NCBI GenBank assembly: GCA_030606335.1
Contig: JAUWGP010000029.1
Span: 1-35,256, forward strand
Source of the DNA: Caldifarciminota bacterium
GTDB lineage: Bacteria; Hydrothermota; UBA3073
Reading direction: 5' to 3'
Length of the DNA: 35,256 nucleotides
Numbering within the stretch: the stretch's first letter is position 1; every line of letters starts with the position of its first letter. Positions 8,701 to 15,676 of the stretch are shown piece after piece. A model generated the notes under the pieces. That model was not told the DNA's origin and did no database searches. It worked only from the letters and a program-made list of their open reading frames with translations. The position numbers and the translations under genes were made by a program.

Positions 8701-10012
8701 CTCCTTTTACTGTATCTTTAAAAGAGACTTTATAAGAACCATTATCAAGTACAATAGCAGGATTAATAATATACTTAGTTCCCCTCTCCATAATTGACAA
8801 ATCATCTGTTGTAAATCCAGTCATCCTGAATTCCATACATCCTATATTTTGTGGAGAAAACTCTAATAAGTTTTTTTCTGATACAAGTTCTCTCCTACCG
8901 TTTATCTCAATCCAGTTTAGAAGAAGGTCACCATTGCTCTGTATTCTTAGATAATTTTCTTGTTGCTGGGATATATTCCCAATAATTGTATGGAAAACAT
9001 AAGGGCAGGCACCAGAAAAGGTTTCTTGTGTTATATATATGTCATTCAAATAGATTGAAAAGGTATGGGCAAGGTCATCTCTTCCATGAAATTTGATAAA
9101 CATCTCAAGAGTATCAATAAAAATAGGTATTATAAATGTTGTATCCTCAGGAAGGCACATCCAGAACCACGGATCAATTGTATCTGATGATACTTCTGAG
9201 AACCTCCAGAACATATTATCCTCTTCAAATTGAACTGTATCCCTGTACGTATTCTGAATTGAGAAGTTAACATCTGGGGTTCCATCAATAGTTACAAGCC
9301 TGGGACCAGGAATATTATCTACCATCAACCAATATACATTCTCATCTGTATAAAGATTAAGGTATGTTTTCTCACTCCTTATCTTTTCCCCATAAAATTC
9401 AATATAATCTCCTGGATCGAAGGAATTATCCTCTTCTCCGCTTACGAATATTGGAATATCAAATCCTATATGTTTCATGCTAAAGCTCTTTGGATTTACA
9501 AAATCTATATCCTCAATAATACCCGAAAGAACACTATATCCTATTCTATAAATTCCTTCATGCTTTATAATTATTTTATACCTCGGACCTTTCAACTTTT
9601 CGACCTTTTGACCTTTTGACTTTTCAACTTTTTGACCTTTCGACTTTTTAACTCTTTGACCTTTCGACTCATCTACCTTCCAATATTTCGCAATGTCATA
9701 ATTAACAATAATTTTCTTAAGTATATCTTCGAATTCATCACCTCGGGGAGGGTCTTTAGATGGATAGGGTGGAAAGTTTATGCTTGCTTCACAATCACCA
9801 TTAACTCGTATAAGGGCAACCCTCTGGTTTCTTAATACACCTGTTCGTAATATCTGGACGGAATTCTTAATACCATCGTGTATATCAATATCAAGATTTC
9901 CATCAGGCGGTATACCCAAAAGGAATTCCGTGCTATCCTTAACACTAAAGCTGAAAAATAAAGGATTGCTGTCTTGTAGATTTATGGATAGAAATATAAA
10001 TAATATAATCAT
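5783..10012 (-). CDS. Gingipain-like C25 cysteine peptidase with C-terminal sorting domain
   Basis: This 1409-residue secreted protein has a hydrophobic start (MIILFIFLSINLQ). Residues about 460-790 form a peptidase C25 domain with the catalytic dyad His676 in AFIGHGAAG and Cys710 in YTVSCYEGVF, 34 residues apart as in gingipains. It is followed by Ig-like domains, including a CARDB-like segment near residues 1010-1100 (KNTGGEHVEEF), and ends in a T9SS/FlgD-like sorting module from about residue 1320 (WGVYPNPARTQTKF, then GRKVANGAYFFRL and MAVIR). Residues about 114-141 are an unusual basic 8-residue repeat (SKGQKVEK). Cleavage of extracellular proteins or maturation of secretion substrates is inferred from the family. 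No clear ribosome binding site is seen; an ATG-proximal TATAAT exists at 10018-10023 without a -35. Confidence 0.88.
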   Translation of the reverse strand: MIILFIFLSINLQDSNPLFFSFSVKDSTEFLLGIPPDGNLDIDIHDGIKNSVQILRTGVLRNQRVALIRVNGDCEASINFPPYPSKDPPRGDEFEDILKKIIVNYDIAKYWKVDESKGQRVKKSKGQKVEKSKGQKVEKLKGPRYKIIIKHEGIYRIGYSVLSGIIEDIDFVNPKSFSMKHIGFDIPIFVSGEEDNSFDPGDYIEFYGEKIRSEKTYLNLYTDENVYWLMVDNIPGPRLVTIDGTPDVNFSIQNTYRDTVQFEEDNMFWRFSEVSSDTIDPWFWMCLPEDTTFIIPIFIDTLEMFIKFHGRDDLAHTFSIYLNDIYITQETFSGACPYVFHTIIGNISQQQENYLRIQSNGDLLLNWIEINGRRELVSEKNLLEFSPQNIGCMEFRMTGFTTDDLSIMERGTKYIINPAIVLDNGSYKVSFKDTVKGENTYYIVDSPKTPETIKKVAYSGLSSTSMASPYIVITDTSLLSNAEIYAGWREGIAVATEEIYDEFNYGIKHPEAIRDFLEFAVRYWEEPPLYCLLLGDASYDYRDIYGYGDNIVPPYLSFVQGYGFLSTDSYYSYLIGDDEFPDIFIGRVPVMNHDEFFGFFQKMVLREDTLNYGEWRKRYVFCADVYEDCQDVMNGLKDSFFPSDYDENALYHGIHENEDVMNVFNTSCSMLAFIGHGAAGRWTGGPFFTKEDILRLGNLTRLPFVYTVSCYEGVFDEPGANSIGEGLVIAPNGGAVAHFGTGGLMYLSSVVLGRSMLTYLFDEHINTLGALTSLARLHYSRGKQYNLLGDPLAEIPISCLEIDMEPEPASVSPGDTVHITGRTNPEVSGEAILTFYLPDSLPIKKEDVDIIEGEFFCLWEIPNGEGEALVKVYAYGDNNEGVASTRFMVEGIDIRNIFTIPESPTIRDSVWLNAEISYKLPIDSAGLFWSEDTTLPFTYIPMVSESGLYQTVSPIYINSPGKVYCRIYAVSVDGVIRITELNSYTIPTLPDLMPEEFPFLTIRDSVFICQIVKNTGGEHVEEFIASFYTISGIDTVPIGYDTLSLDGETEDTACVYWNLKQGGVIIKLDEENKVEEENEDNNIVDYTEVDVTLFNISPIEGTQGKVELSGCICEMDSGIVDRSCVLEILKDDSIYSVKIIPEIIKPEKDYSIWLTLPEEEKGVQTEFGLYNLPLDFYRWVRLDAIKDSIFLHTKTGNVGLFSIFPVGDTISPAVNILSEDDITIYNSFPHFNAIAYDSYGIDVIEKGIKVFLDGIELNRENYSFPIEPDNIDEVPIIIRPDSLVDGRYILIVQAWDVNGNMGCDSLLFEKATHLKLQKWGVYPNPARTQTKFWFKFTKPPEDVKVEIYTTGGRLIEKLTCIPITQEATVPWNLRDSSGRKVANGAYFFRLKASCEGENVEFIEKMAVIR
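9592..9672 (-). repeat. In-frame 24-base repeat within the peptidase gene
   Basis: About three and a half copies of a 24-base unit encode SKGQKVEK with minor changes. On the plus strand it reads as the same CTTTTTGACC/TTTCGAC kind of low-complexity word tract that fills the intergenic regions of this window. Confidence 0.75.
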
Positions 10013-10596
10013 TTGTAATTATAGAAGATATATAATATCTTGCATTGAATCTATTTAGACTTTATGTTAAAAAACATTGCTCTTGCCCTGCCTAGCAAGC
10101 AGGAGCTTGCTCCTACCGATTCTCGTCCGTCAAACGACGGACTCCTACCTTCAATCGCGACTGGGAAGTCGCTCCTACTTTCAACATTAAACATTTGCCT
10201 TTTGCCATTTGCCGTTTGTCAATACTTTGTGTCTTAGTGGCAAAATCTTTTATCCACCAACATTTTAGAGTTCATATAGTAAGTAAGTGTATCAGCCAAT
10301 CAGTGTATCAGTTGGAAGGTCATCAGCAGACCAGAGCATCAGATTCTGATATACTGATAATCTGATATTCTGCCCACTGATTTGCTGGTACCCTGATCCG
10401 CCTTGGAATTTTCCATTTGCCATTTGCCATTTGCCATTTTCCATACCGGTTGTTCGCTCCTACATTCCTTATTTTTTACATTTAACATACAACATTAAAC
10501 ATCCAACATTCAACCTAGTCAACCAATCAACTATTCAACTAATTAACATCTAACATTTAACATTAAACATTTAACATTCTTAATTCCCTGAGCTTG
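10013..10596. other. Intergenic region of palindromes and word-like repeats
   Basis: No gene is seen. At 10094-10172 there are three successive hairpins: AGCAAGC-agga-GCTTGCT, GTCCGTC-aaac-GACGGAC and GCGACT-ggga-AGTCGC. The rest is low-complexity, such as repeated CATTTGC, CAACATT and CAACTATTCAACTAAT words (10400-10580). Confidence 0.65.
10095..10149. repeat. 55-base repeat, copy 1 (two hairpins)
   Basis: This is identical over 55 bases to 11930-11984. It carries GCAAGCAGGAGCTTGC and GTCCGTCAAACGACGGAC, each able to form a hairpin, each followed by a TCCTACC word. Confidence 0.9.
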
Positions 10597-11865
10597 CTAT
10601 CTAATAACCACTATTTTGCTAATTAGACCTTCTGATGAAATAAAATAAACCCCAGGTGAAAGTCTAAACGAATTTCTAAATGTTCCAATGTATCTCCCTG
10701 AAATGTCGTATACCTTTACAGGTTCTGAAGAGATACTTATATCGCCTTTTGAAGGATTAGGATAAAATGAGTAATAGGGTCTTCTCTCTTTCTCTGGTGG
10801 CATTGTAGTATAATATATCTCTCCATATACATTTCTTCTATCCTGATAAAAAATCCATAATCCTCCTTCAACATCCGAGACAATAATTGGATAAGAAGAT
10901 GAACCCGAAGCGTATGTTATTCTTTCAACATATTCATTTCCAATCACCTTGTAGTATATTTCATAATTTCCATCCCTGTCATCAGCCCATGAAAGATGAA
11001 CAATCCCATCTGGTGTCGCAGTAATGGATGGATATAATGCATCACCTGGTGAATCAACCTCAAGTCTTTCATCCTGTTTTTCTCCGTCAAATTGCGTATA
11101 ATATATCTTATATCTTCCATCTCTATCATCGGTATATGCGATATGAATTATACCAAGATTATCGAATGTTACAACAGGAAATCTCGATGAACCAGATGAG
11201 ACAGTTATTCTTATCTCATCTTCCCATATCTCATCAAATACCCTCATATATATGTCAAAAATACCGCTTTTCAAATCACTCCAGACAACAACAAGTTTAT
11301 TCCCAGAGGAGTTAACAGATGGATTTATTGCATAAGGTGTATTAGTAATTATGGTTATAGGAGACAAAATTCCATGCTTGAAATTTCTGTATAGTATATT
11401 TCTATCACCCTGCCATAATATATGGAGTGTTGTGTCTCTGTCAAGAACCAGAGATGGTGTAAACGAATGGATCGTATCAGGAGATATAATATCTACAATC
11501 CTGTTCCATCCCTCAGCTCTTAATAGTGAAATTTTATAGTGACTGCTACGACCTTCCCAAGCTGCAAAAAAGTTATATCTATCTATTGCTGCAATTGATG
11601 GATGTGAGGAGTATTCCGGCATATCATAATATAGCATTTCAAAGGAACACCATTCTATTACCCGCTCAGCATACCATATAGCATATGATGCGTATGCACC
11701 GTAATCAGAATACCAGATTAGATGAGCAACCACATCTCTATCTATTGATACAGAATATTGACCCGGATAAGAAAGCCATGCACTTTTCTCGGGATAACTT
11801 ATAAGACAAGTTTCTGGCTCAAACATCGCTATATTAATTATTAATAAAAGACAAACCATAACCAC
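10597..11865 (-). CDS. Secreted beta-propeller protein with C-terminal sorting domain
   Basis: The 422-residue protein has a short hydrophobic start (MVMVCLLLIINIAMF) and repeated blades with Asp-box-like motifs, for example YTDDRDGRYKIYYTQF, WADDRDGNYEIYYKV and YQDRRNVYGEIYYT. It resembles BNR/sialidase-type propellers, but no catalytic set is seen, so a binding role is more likely. From about residue 360 it ends in a Por-type sorting module (YSFYPNPSKGDIS, YDISGRYIG, SPGVYFI). It lies on the same strand as the C25 peptidase, 584 bases apart, probably in its own transcription unit. Confidence 0.8.
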   Translation of the reverse strand: MVMVCLLLIINIAMFEPETCLISYPEKSAWLSYPGQYSVSIDRDVVAHLIWYSDYGAYASYAIWYAERVIEWCSFEMLYYDMPEYSSHPSIAAIDRYNFFAAWEGRSSHYKISLLRAEGWNRIVDIISPDTIHSFTPSLVLDRDTTLHILWQGDRNILYRNFKHGILSPITIITNTPYAINPSVNSSGNKLVVVWSDLKSGIFDIYMRVFDEIWEDEIRITVSSGSSRFPVVTFDNLGIIHIAYTDDRDGRYKIYYTQFDGEKQDERLEVDSPGDALYPSITATPDGIVHLSWADDRDGNYEIYYKVIGNEYVERITYASGSSSYPIIVSDVEGGLWIFYQDRRNVYGEIYYTTMPPEKERRPYYSFYPNPSKGDISISSEPVKVYDISGRYIGTFRNSFRLSPGVYFISSEGLISKIVVIR

Positions 11866-12125
11866 AATTGAAAAATTAAATATTAAATGTCAAATATAAA
11901 ATATAAAACTATCCTTGTAACTAATCTTCGCAAGCAGGAGCTTGCTCCTACCGATTCTCGTCCGTCAAACGACGGACTCCTACCATCACCTTAAACATTT
12001 CACATTAAACATTAAACATTTCACATCAAACATTAAACCTAATCAACCAATTAACTTTTCAACTAATCAACTCTTATCCCATTTCACATCCAACATTCAA
12101 TCTAATCAACCAATTAACTATTCAA
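11866..12125. other. Intergenic region with 55-base repeat and word tracts
   Basis: It holds the second 55-base repeat and tracts of CATTAAACATTT and CAACTAATCAACTC words. The stop codon and last codons of the neighbouring membrane-protein gene (ending in MRVD) are read from this tract. Confidence 0.65.
11930..11984. repeat. 55-base repeat, copy 2
   Basis: This is identical to 10095-10149, in the same orientation, on the other side of the propeller gene. Confidence 0.9.
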
Positions 12126-13643
12126 CTAATCAACTCTCATCCTACCTGGGTATTTTAAAAGTTTAACCAGTGAGAAAATGGCAAGTGATAAAAGTAAAAT
12201 TATAACAATAACGGTCACTACCCTGGGCATATTAACATAATATGTAAATATCCACCAGAACCATGGAAGATTTATTGTTGCCTGGTATCTTAAAAGTTCC
12301 TTATAGTTTGTATAATACCCTCTCTTTATATTAAAATCATCTTTTCTTTTTATATTATTAAACGTCTCCTTAAGATTTATAAACTGACCTGCTATAGGAA
12401 AGTATCTGAAAGAATTTATCACATCCACATCCTGGTGTTTATCTGTGAGTAATGATATTTTATACACATATCTTTGAGGATTTACAGATATTCCCCCTAT
12501 CTGAACAGCAATACCCAATGAGAATAATAGCAAAAAAATTAACTTCCCCTTAGAGTAGAAGAATTTCTTCAAGTAGGAAGCAAGTGGAATCATAAAGAAG
12601 ATAAAAACTGGTATTAAGAAACGTGGACCAAAACCAAACATTCCACCTGACCACGCTCTGTGTGCTGATAAGACAATTATGTATAACGTTACTACAGTTA
12701 TAGAGACTGAAAAGATTAGTTTATTATCCTTCATAAGATAAAAAAAACCTATTATGGATAATAATATTATGGGTGAATAGAAAATGATACCCTTACCGGG
12801 ACTCAGAAAGAAACCGTATAAACCATATGGTATGAAATTTGTCCAGGGAGATGTACCATCTGACCACGGCACAGCACCAACTCCATAGGGAAAGGGCATA
12901 GAGGCGTTTTGAAACGCATTACCATATCTATAGTAATTGTAAAAACATACTACTGCCAAAAAGGGTATAATACCTAATACAAAACCAAATACATGCCTTT
13001 TCCAGTTTTCAGAACGTAAATGAATCAAAAAAATTAATATAAAAGGAATAAACAAGACTGCATACTCTCTCGTTATAATTGCAAATCCTAAACAGAGCGA
13101 TGAAAGAAAAAATTTTCTCCTATATACAAGAAAAAACGAAAGCAGTATAAAAAATGCAATTGTTACATTGTCTGAGGGATACTTAGCGTAAAACCATACA
13201 GGTGTGGAAAGACCAAAGACAAATGTAATAACCAATGAAACCATGTATGAATAACCCATATCAATTAATAGTTTAAATAACAGGACACACATAAGGGAAA
13301 CAAGTAATGTGTTCAAAATACAGAACATAAACTCACCTGCATAATCGGGAGGTGTATTTAAAAGCCAGGTTATAGGTTTTGATATAATGAAAAGAGGAAT
13401 TGCAAGGAGAGATTGTCCTAATCCATAAAAGGAATAGAAACGACCATTAACACCCGGGATACCTATATCATCAGGCACAGTAAGCGTCCCTTTTTCTACA
13501 ATACTTTTTGTTAATTGATATCGTAGTTCTGCATCCAGACTTGGATTGTGTCCCGATGATGTAAGAAGGTAAACAGAAAAGAAGAATAGAAAAAGAATGA
13601 GCAAGATACTCCCTGGAATATGAGTATCTGTAATTCTGGACAT
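12126..13643 (-). CDS. Polytopic membrane protein, GT-C glycosyltransferase-like
   Basis: The 505-residue product has about ten hydrophobic segments across its length. After the first segment it carries SSGHNPSLDAELRYQLTKS, an acidic loop in the place where GT-C enzymes (ArnT/PMT-like, lipid-linked sugar donors) have their catalytic acid, followed by FYSFYGLGQSLLAIPLF. Transfer of sugars to lipid or protein at the membrane is inferred, with the donor unknown. A GAGGAG site precedes the ATG at 13643. The C-terminal tail (KYPGRMRVD) runs into a low-complexity repeat, so the original end may have been altered. Confidence 0.6.
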   Translation of the reverse strand: MSRITDTHIPGSILLILFLFFFSVYLLTSSGHNPSLDAELRYQLTKSIVEKGTLTVPDDIGIPGVNGRFYSFYGLGQSLLAIPLFIISKPITWLLNTPPDYAGEFMFCILNTLLVSLMCVLLFKLLIDMGYSYMVSLVITFVFGLSTPVWFYAKYPSDNVTIAFFILLSFFLVYRRKFFLSSLCLGFAIITREYAVLFIPFILIFLIHLRSENWKRHVFGFVLGIIPFLAVVCFYNYYRYGNAFQNASMPFPYGVGAVPWSDGTSPWTNFIPYGLYGFFLSPGKGIIFYSPIILLSIIGFFYLMKDNKLIFSVSITVVTLYIIVLSAHRAWSGGMFGFGPRFLIPVFIFFMIPLASYLKKFFYSKGKLIFLLLFSLGIAVQIGGISVNPQRYVYKISLLTDKHQDVDVINSFRYFPIAGQFINLKETFNNIKRKDDFNIKRGYYTNYKELLRYQATINLPWFWWIFTYYVNMPRVVTVIVIILLLSLAIFSLVKLLKYPGRMRVD

Positions 13644-13952
13644 AGCTTTTTACTCCTCACTGTCTACTATGAAATAACTGTTATTTGTTATAAGTTATTC
13701 GTTATGGGGTCATCGAGTTTGTTTGGTTTGTTGAGTCCCAGTGAAATATGCTCCCTGTTGAATAACTTCGTTTCCACAGGACAAGTCGCATTTCACCCTG
13801 TACATTTTCACTACAGGGCAAGCGGGATAAATTTGTTTGGTTTATTCACTGCATACTGCCTACTGCTTACTGTTTGCTGTCCTTTACTCCGATTCACCGA
13901 TTCACCGTTCCCCAGTTTATCGCACTACGCCCTACTGTCTGATGTCTTCTAT
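13644..13952. other. Intergenic region without recognisable gene
   Basis: The 309 bases contain a direct repeat of TTTGTTTGGTTT (13728 and 13830 areas) and low-complexity CTGCATACTGCCTACTG and GATTCACC words. Plus-strand frames across it are built from these words and are not supported as genes. Confidence 0.6.
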
Positions 13953-14891
13953 CTATTTTCCCTTCACAATCCTTGTACCTGATATACCTTTTAAAGAATC
14001 GTCAATTTCACGGGGAATGGTTATAATAGTATCCTTGCCAGTTTCTTTTGTAAATCCGATGGCAGCTCTTATCTTTGGCGCCATACTTCCTTCCTTAAAG
14101 TGACCTTCTTTAAGCCATCTTTCTGCCTCAATAACACTCATACAGTCAATCGCCTTCTCATTCTCTTCACCAAAATTCAGAAAGACCTTAGGAGTAGGGG
14201 TTGATATTATAAATACATCCGCAGAAACACCTTTTGCCAGTAGACTCGATGAATAATCCTTATCAATCACTCCTTCTACACCTTTATATTTACCATCCTG
14301 TTCAATGACAGGAATACCACCACCACCTGATGCTATTACAATAATTCCTTTCTCTATGAGTGCCTTAATGCTCAAGAGTTCCAATATCTTTCTTGGCATA
14401 GGTGATGGCACAACCTTCCTGTATCCCCTTCCAGCATCTTCTTTCATAATCCATCCAAACCTCTTACAAACTACTTTCATTTCATCTTCAGAATAGAATG
14501 TGCCTATTGGTTTTGTGGGTTCTTTAAATGCCCTATCATCCTTGTCAACTAAAACCTTAGTAATTAGAGTAGCAACACCCTTCTTTATATTTCTTTTCTT
14601 AAGTTCGTTTTCAAATGTCATTTGTAAGGCATAACCAATTTCACCCTGTGTATAGGCGGTTGCAAAATCAACACTTATAGGTGGCAGGATATCTTTTGTT
14701 TTGTCCGAACGATTCAACACAAGACCAACCTGTGGACCATTGCCATGAGTAAGAATAATCTCATATCCCATCTCCATCACATTAACCACATGAAAGATGG
14801 TTGTTTGGAGTATTTCAAACTTCACAGAGATACCATTCTTACTATCACTTATAGAGTTTCCACCTATCGCTATTAATGCAAGTTTTGACAT
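13953..14891 (-). CDS. arcC: Carbamate kinase
   Basis: The 312-residue protein has the full set of family motifs: an N-terminal ALIAIGGNSI, ILTHGNGPQVG at about residues 45-56, VPSPMPRKI, IVIASGGGGIPV and EGVIDKDYSSSLLA, and a late FKEGSMAPKIRAAI. It catalyses the reversible transfer between carbamoyl phosphate and ADP, making ATP and carbamate in the cytoplasm. Length is normal. No arginine deiminase or ornithine carbamoyltransferase is seen beside it, so its carbamoyl phosphate source is not visible. The start is preceded by a GC-rich hairpin (14907-14923) that covers the only GGGG ribosome-binding-like stretch. Confidence 0.95.
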   Translation of the reverse strand: MSKLALIAIGGNSISDSKNGISVKFEILQTTIFHVVNVMEMGYEIILTHGNGPQVGLVLNRSDKTKDILPPISVDFATAYTQGEIGYALQMTFENELKKRNIKKGVATLITKVLVDKDDRAFKEPTKPIGTFYSEDEMKVVCKRFGWIMKEDAGRGYRKVVPSPMPRKILELLSIKALIEKGIIVIASGGGGIPVIEQDGKYKGVEGVIDKDYSSSLLAKGVSADVFIISTPTPKVFLNFGEENEKAIDCMSVIEAERWLKEGHFKEGSMAPKIRAAIGFTKETGKDTIITIPREIDDSLKGISGTRIVKGK

Positions 14892-14906
14892 AGTAAAAAA
14901 TATTCA

Positions 14907-14923
14907 CCCCGCCATCAGCGGGG
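14907..14923 (-). promoter_or_regulatory. GC-rich hairpin just upstream of carbamate kinase
   Basis: On the minus strand CCCCGC and GCGGGG pair around a five-base loop. The GGGG arm, about 15 bases before the ATG at 14891, is the only purine-rich candidate binding site. It is followed by ATATTTTTT, so it could also be a terminator of the upstream NifU-tRNA unit. Confidence 0.5.
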
Positions 14924-15052
14924 CACATGAAAACAATGGGACAAAATGTAATATACCTACTTATATCGTTAAATTATCATATTATTTAACTTTTATTTAT
15001 TTTTACCCTTATATTTTATATTTAATATTTAATTTTTGACTTTTTTCTAACG

Positions 15053-15125
15053 TGGAGGTGAGGGGATTCGAACCCCTGACCTCTAGAGTGCGATTCTAGC
15101 GCTCTCCCATCTGAGCTACACCCCC
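15053..15125 (-). tRNA. tRNA-Ala (CGC)
   Basis: The 73-base minus-strand sequence folds into a full cloverleaf: acceptor GGGGGTG with CACCTCC, D stem GCTC/GAGC, anticodon stem CTAGA/TCTAG with loop ATCGCAC, and T arm AGGGG-TTCGAAT-CCCCT. The anticodon at loop positions 34-36 is CGC. The G3-T70 pair, the alanine identity element, is present. The discriminator is A and CCA is not encoded. It begins on the last base of the NifU stop codon and must be processed from that transcript or have an internal promoter. Confidence 0.95.
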
Positions 15126-15346
15126 TAAACTGCAACAACTGATTTTACTTTCGGAACCTCCTGCTTTATTATCCTCTCAACTGTGCTTTTCATGGTAATA
15201 CCCGCTAAGGGACATCCTACACAAGCACCAGTTAGTTTTACTTTTACTATTTCACCATCAAAGGATACAAATTTTATATCTCCTCCATCCTTCTGTAGAG
15301 CAGGCCTTATCTTTGCTATGATTTTTTTTATTTTAGTATTATCCAT
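15125..15346 (-). CDS. NifU-like C-terminal (Nfu) iron-sulfur protein
   Basis: The 73-residue protein from the ATG at 15346 is a single Nfu domain with GACVGCPLAGITM at about residues 40-52, with Cys42 and Cys45 as the cluster-binding CxxC. Such proteins carry and hand over 4Fe-4S clusters to apo-proteins in the cytoplasm. A longer frame starts at 15388, but an AGGGGT site lies just before the ATG at 15346 and the domain starts there. The TAG stop shares its last base with the first base of the tRNA gene. Confidence 0.9.
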   Translation of the reverse strand: MDNTKIKKIIAKIRPALQKDGGDIKFVSFDGEIVKVKLTGACVGCPLAGITMKSTVERIIKQEVPKVKSVVAV

Positions 15347-15676
15347 AATACCCCTGAATTTGCAATTACTTAATAAAATACACGTCAACTTATATGTTGA
15401 TAATTATACCCTATATTTTAAAAAAAGTCAAGTAAAAAAAGATTCAACAAATCAAAGCATTTATATTAAATTCACACTTTTTTCTTGACAGAATAATTTT
15501 TTTATGGTATAATGCCATTGGAATTTAGAAAGAGCTAATAAAGAAACATTAATATTAAATCCATTTATAGGCACTATATAACATAATGTCCGAAACAGTA
15601 TAAGAGATAAATAAAGGTCGTATTATATATGAATTCTATGTTTAATTCTCTATAACTTTACATTGGAGGTATGAAA
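15347..15676. other. Intergenic region containing the acs promoter and leader
   Basis: Apart from the promoter at 15485-15513, no gene or clear structure is seen. The leader from the likely start near 15520 to the acs start is about 155 bases long and AT-rich. Confidence 0.6.
15485..15513 (+). promoter_or_regulatory. Consensus sigma70-type promoter for acs
   Basis: TTGACA (15485-15490) and TATAAT (15508-15513) are exactly 17 bases apart, with an extended -10 (TGGTATAAT). It points to the acetyl-CoA synthetase gene. Confidence 0.85.

Noticed and set aside
10018-10023. TATAAT five bases before the C25 peptidase ATG as a leaderless promoter
   Set aside because: No -35-like sequence at any usual spacing; the AT-rich context makes such a match likely by chance.
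15046-15053. CTAACGT next to the tRNA as another integron-like box
   Set aside because: It lacks the following T, has no partner box nearby and directly abuts the tRNA end, so it is likely chance.
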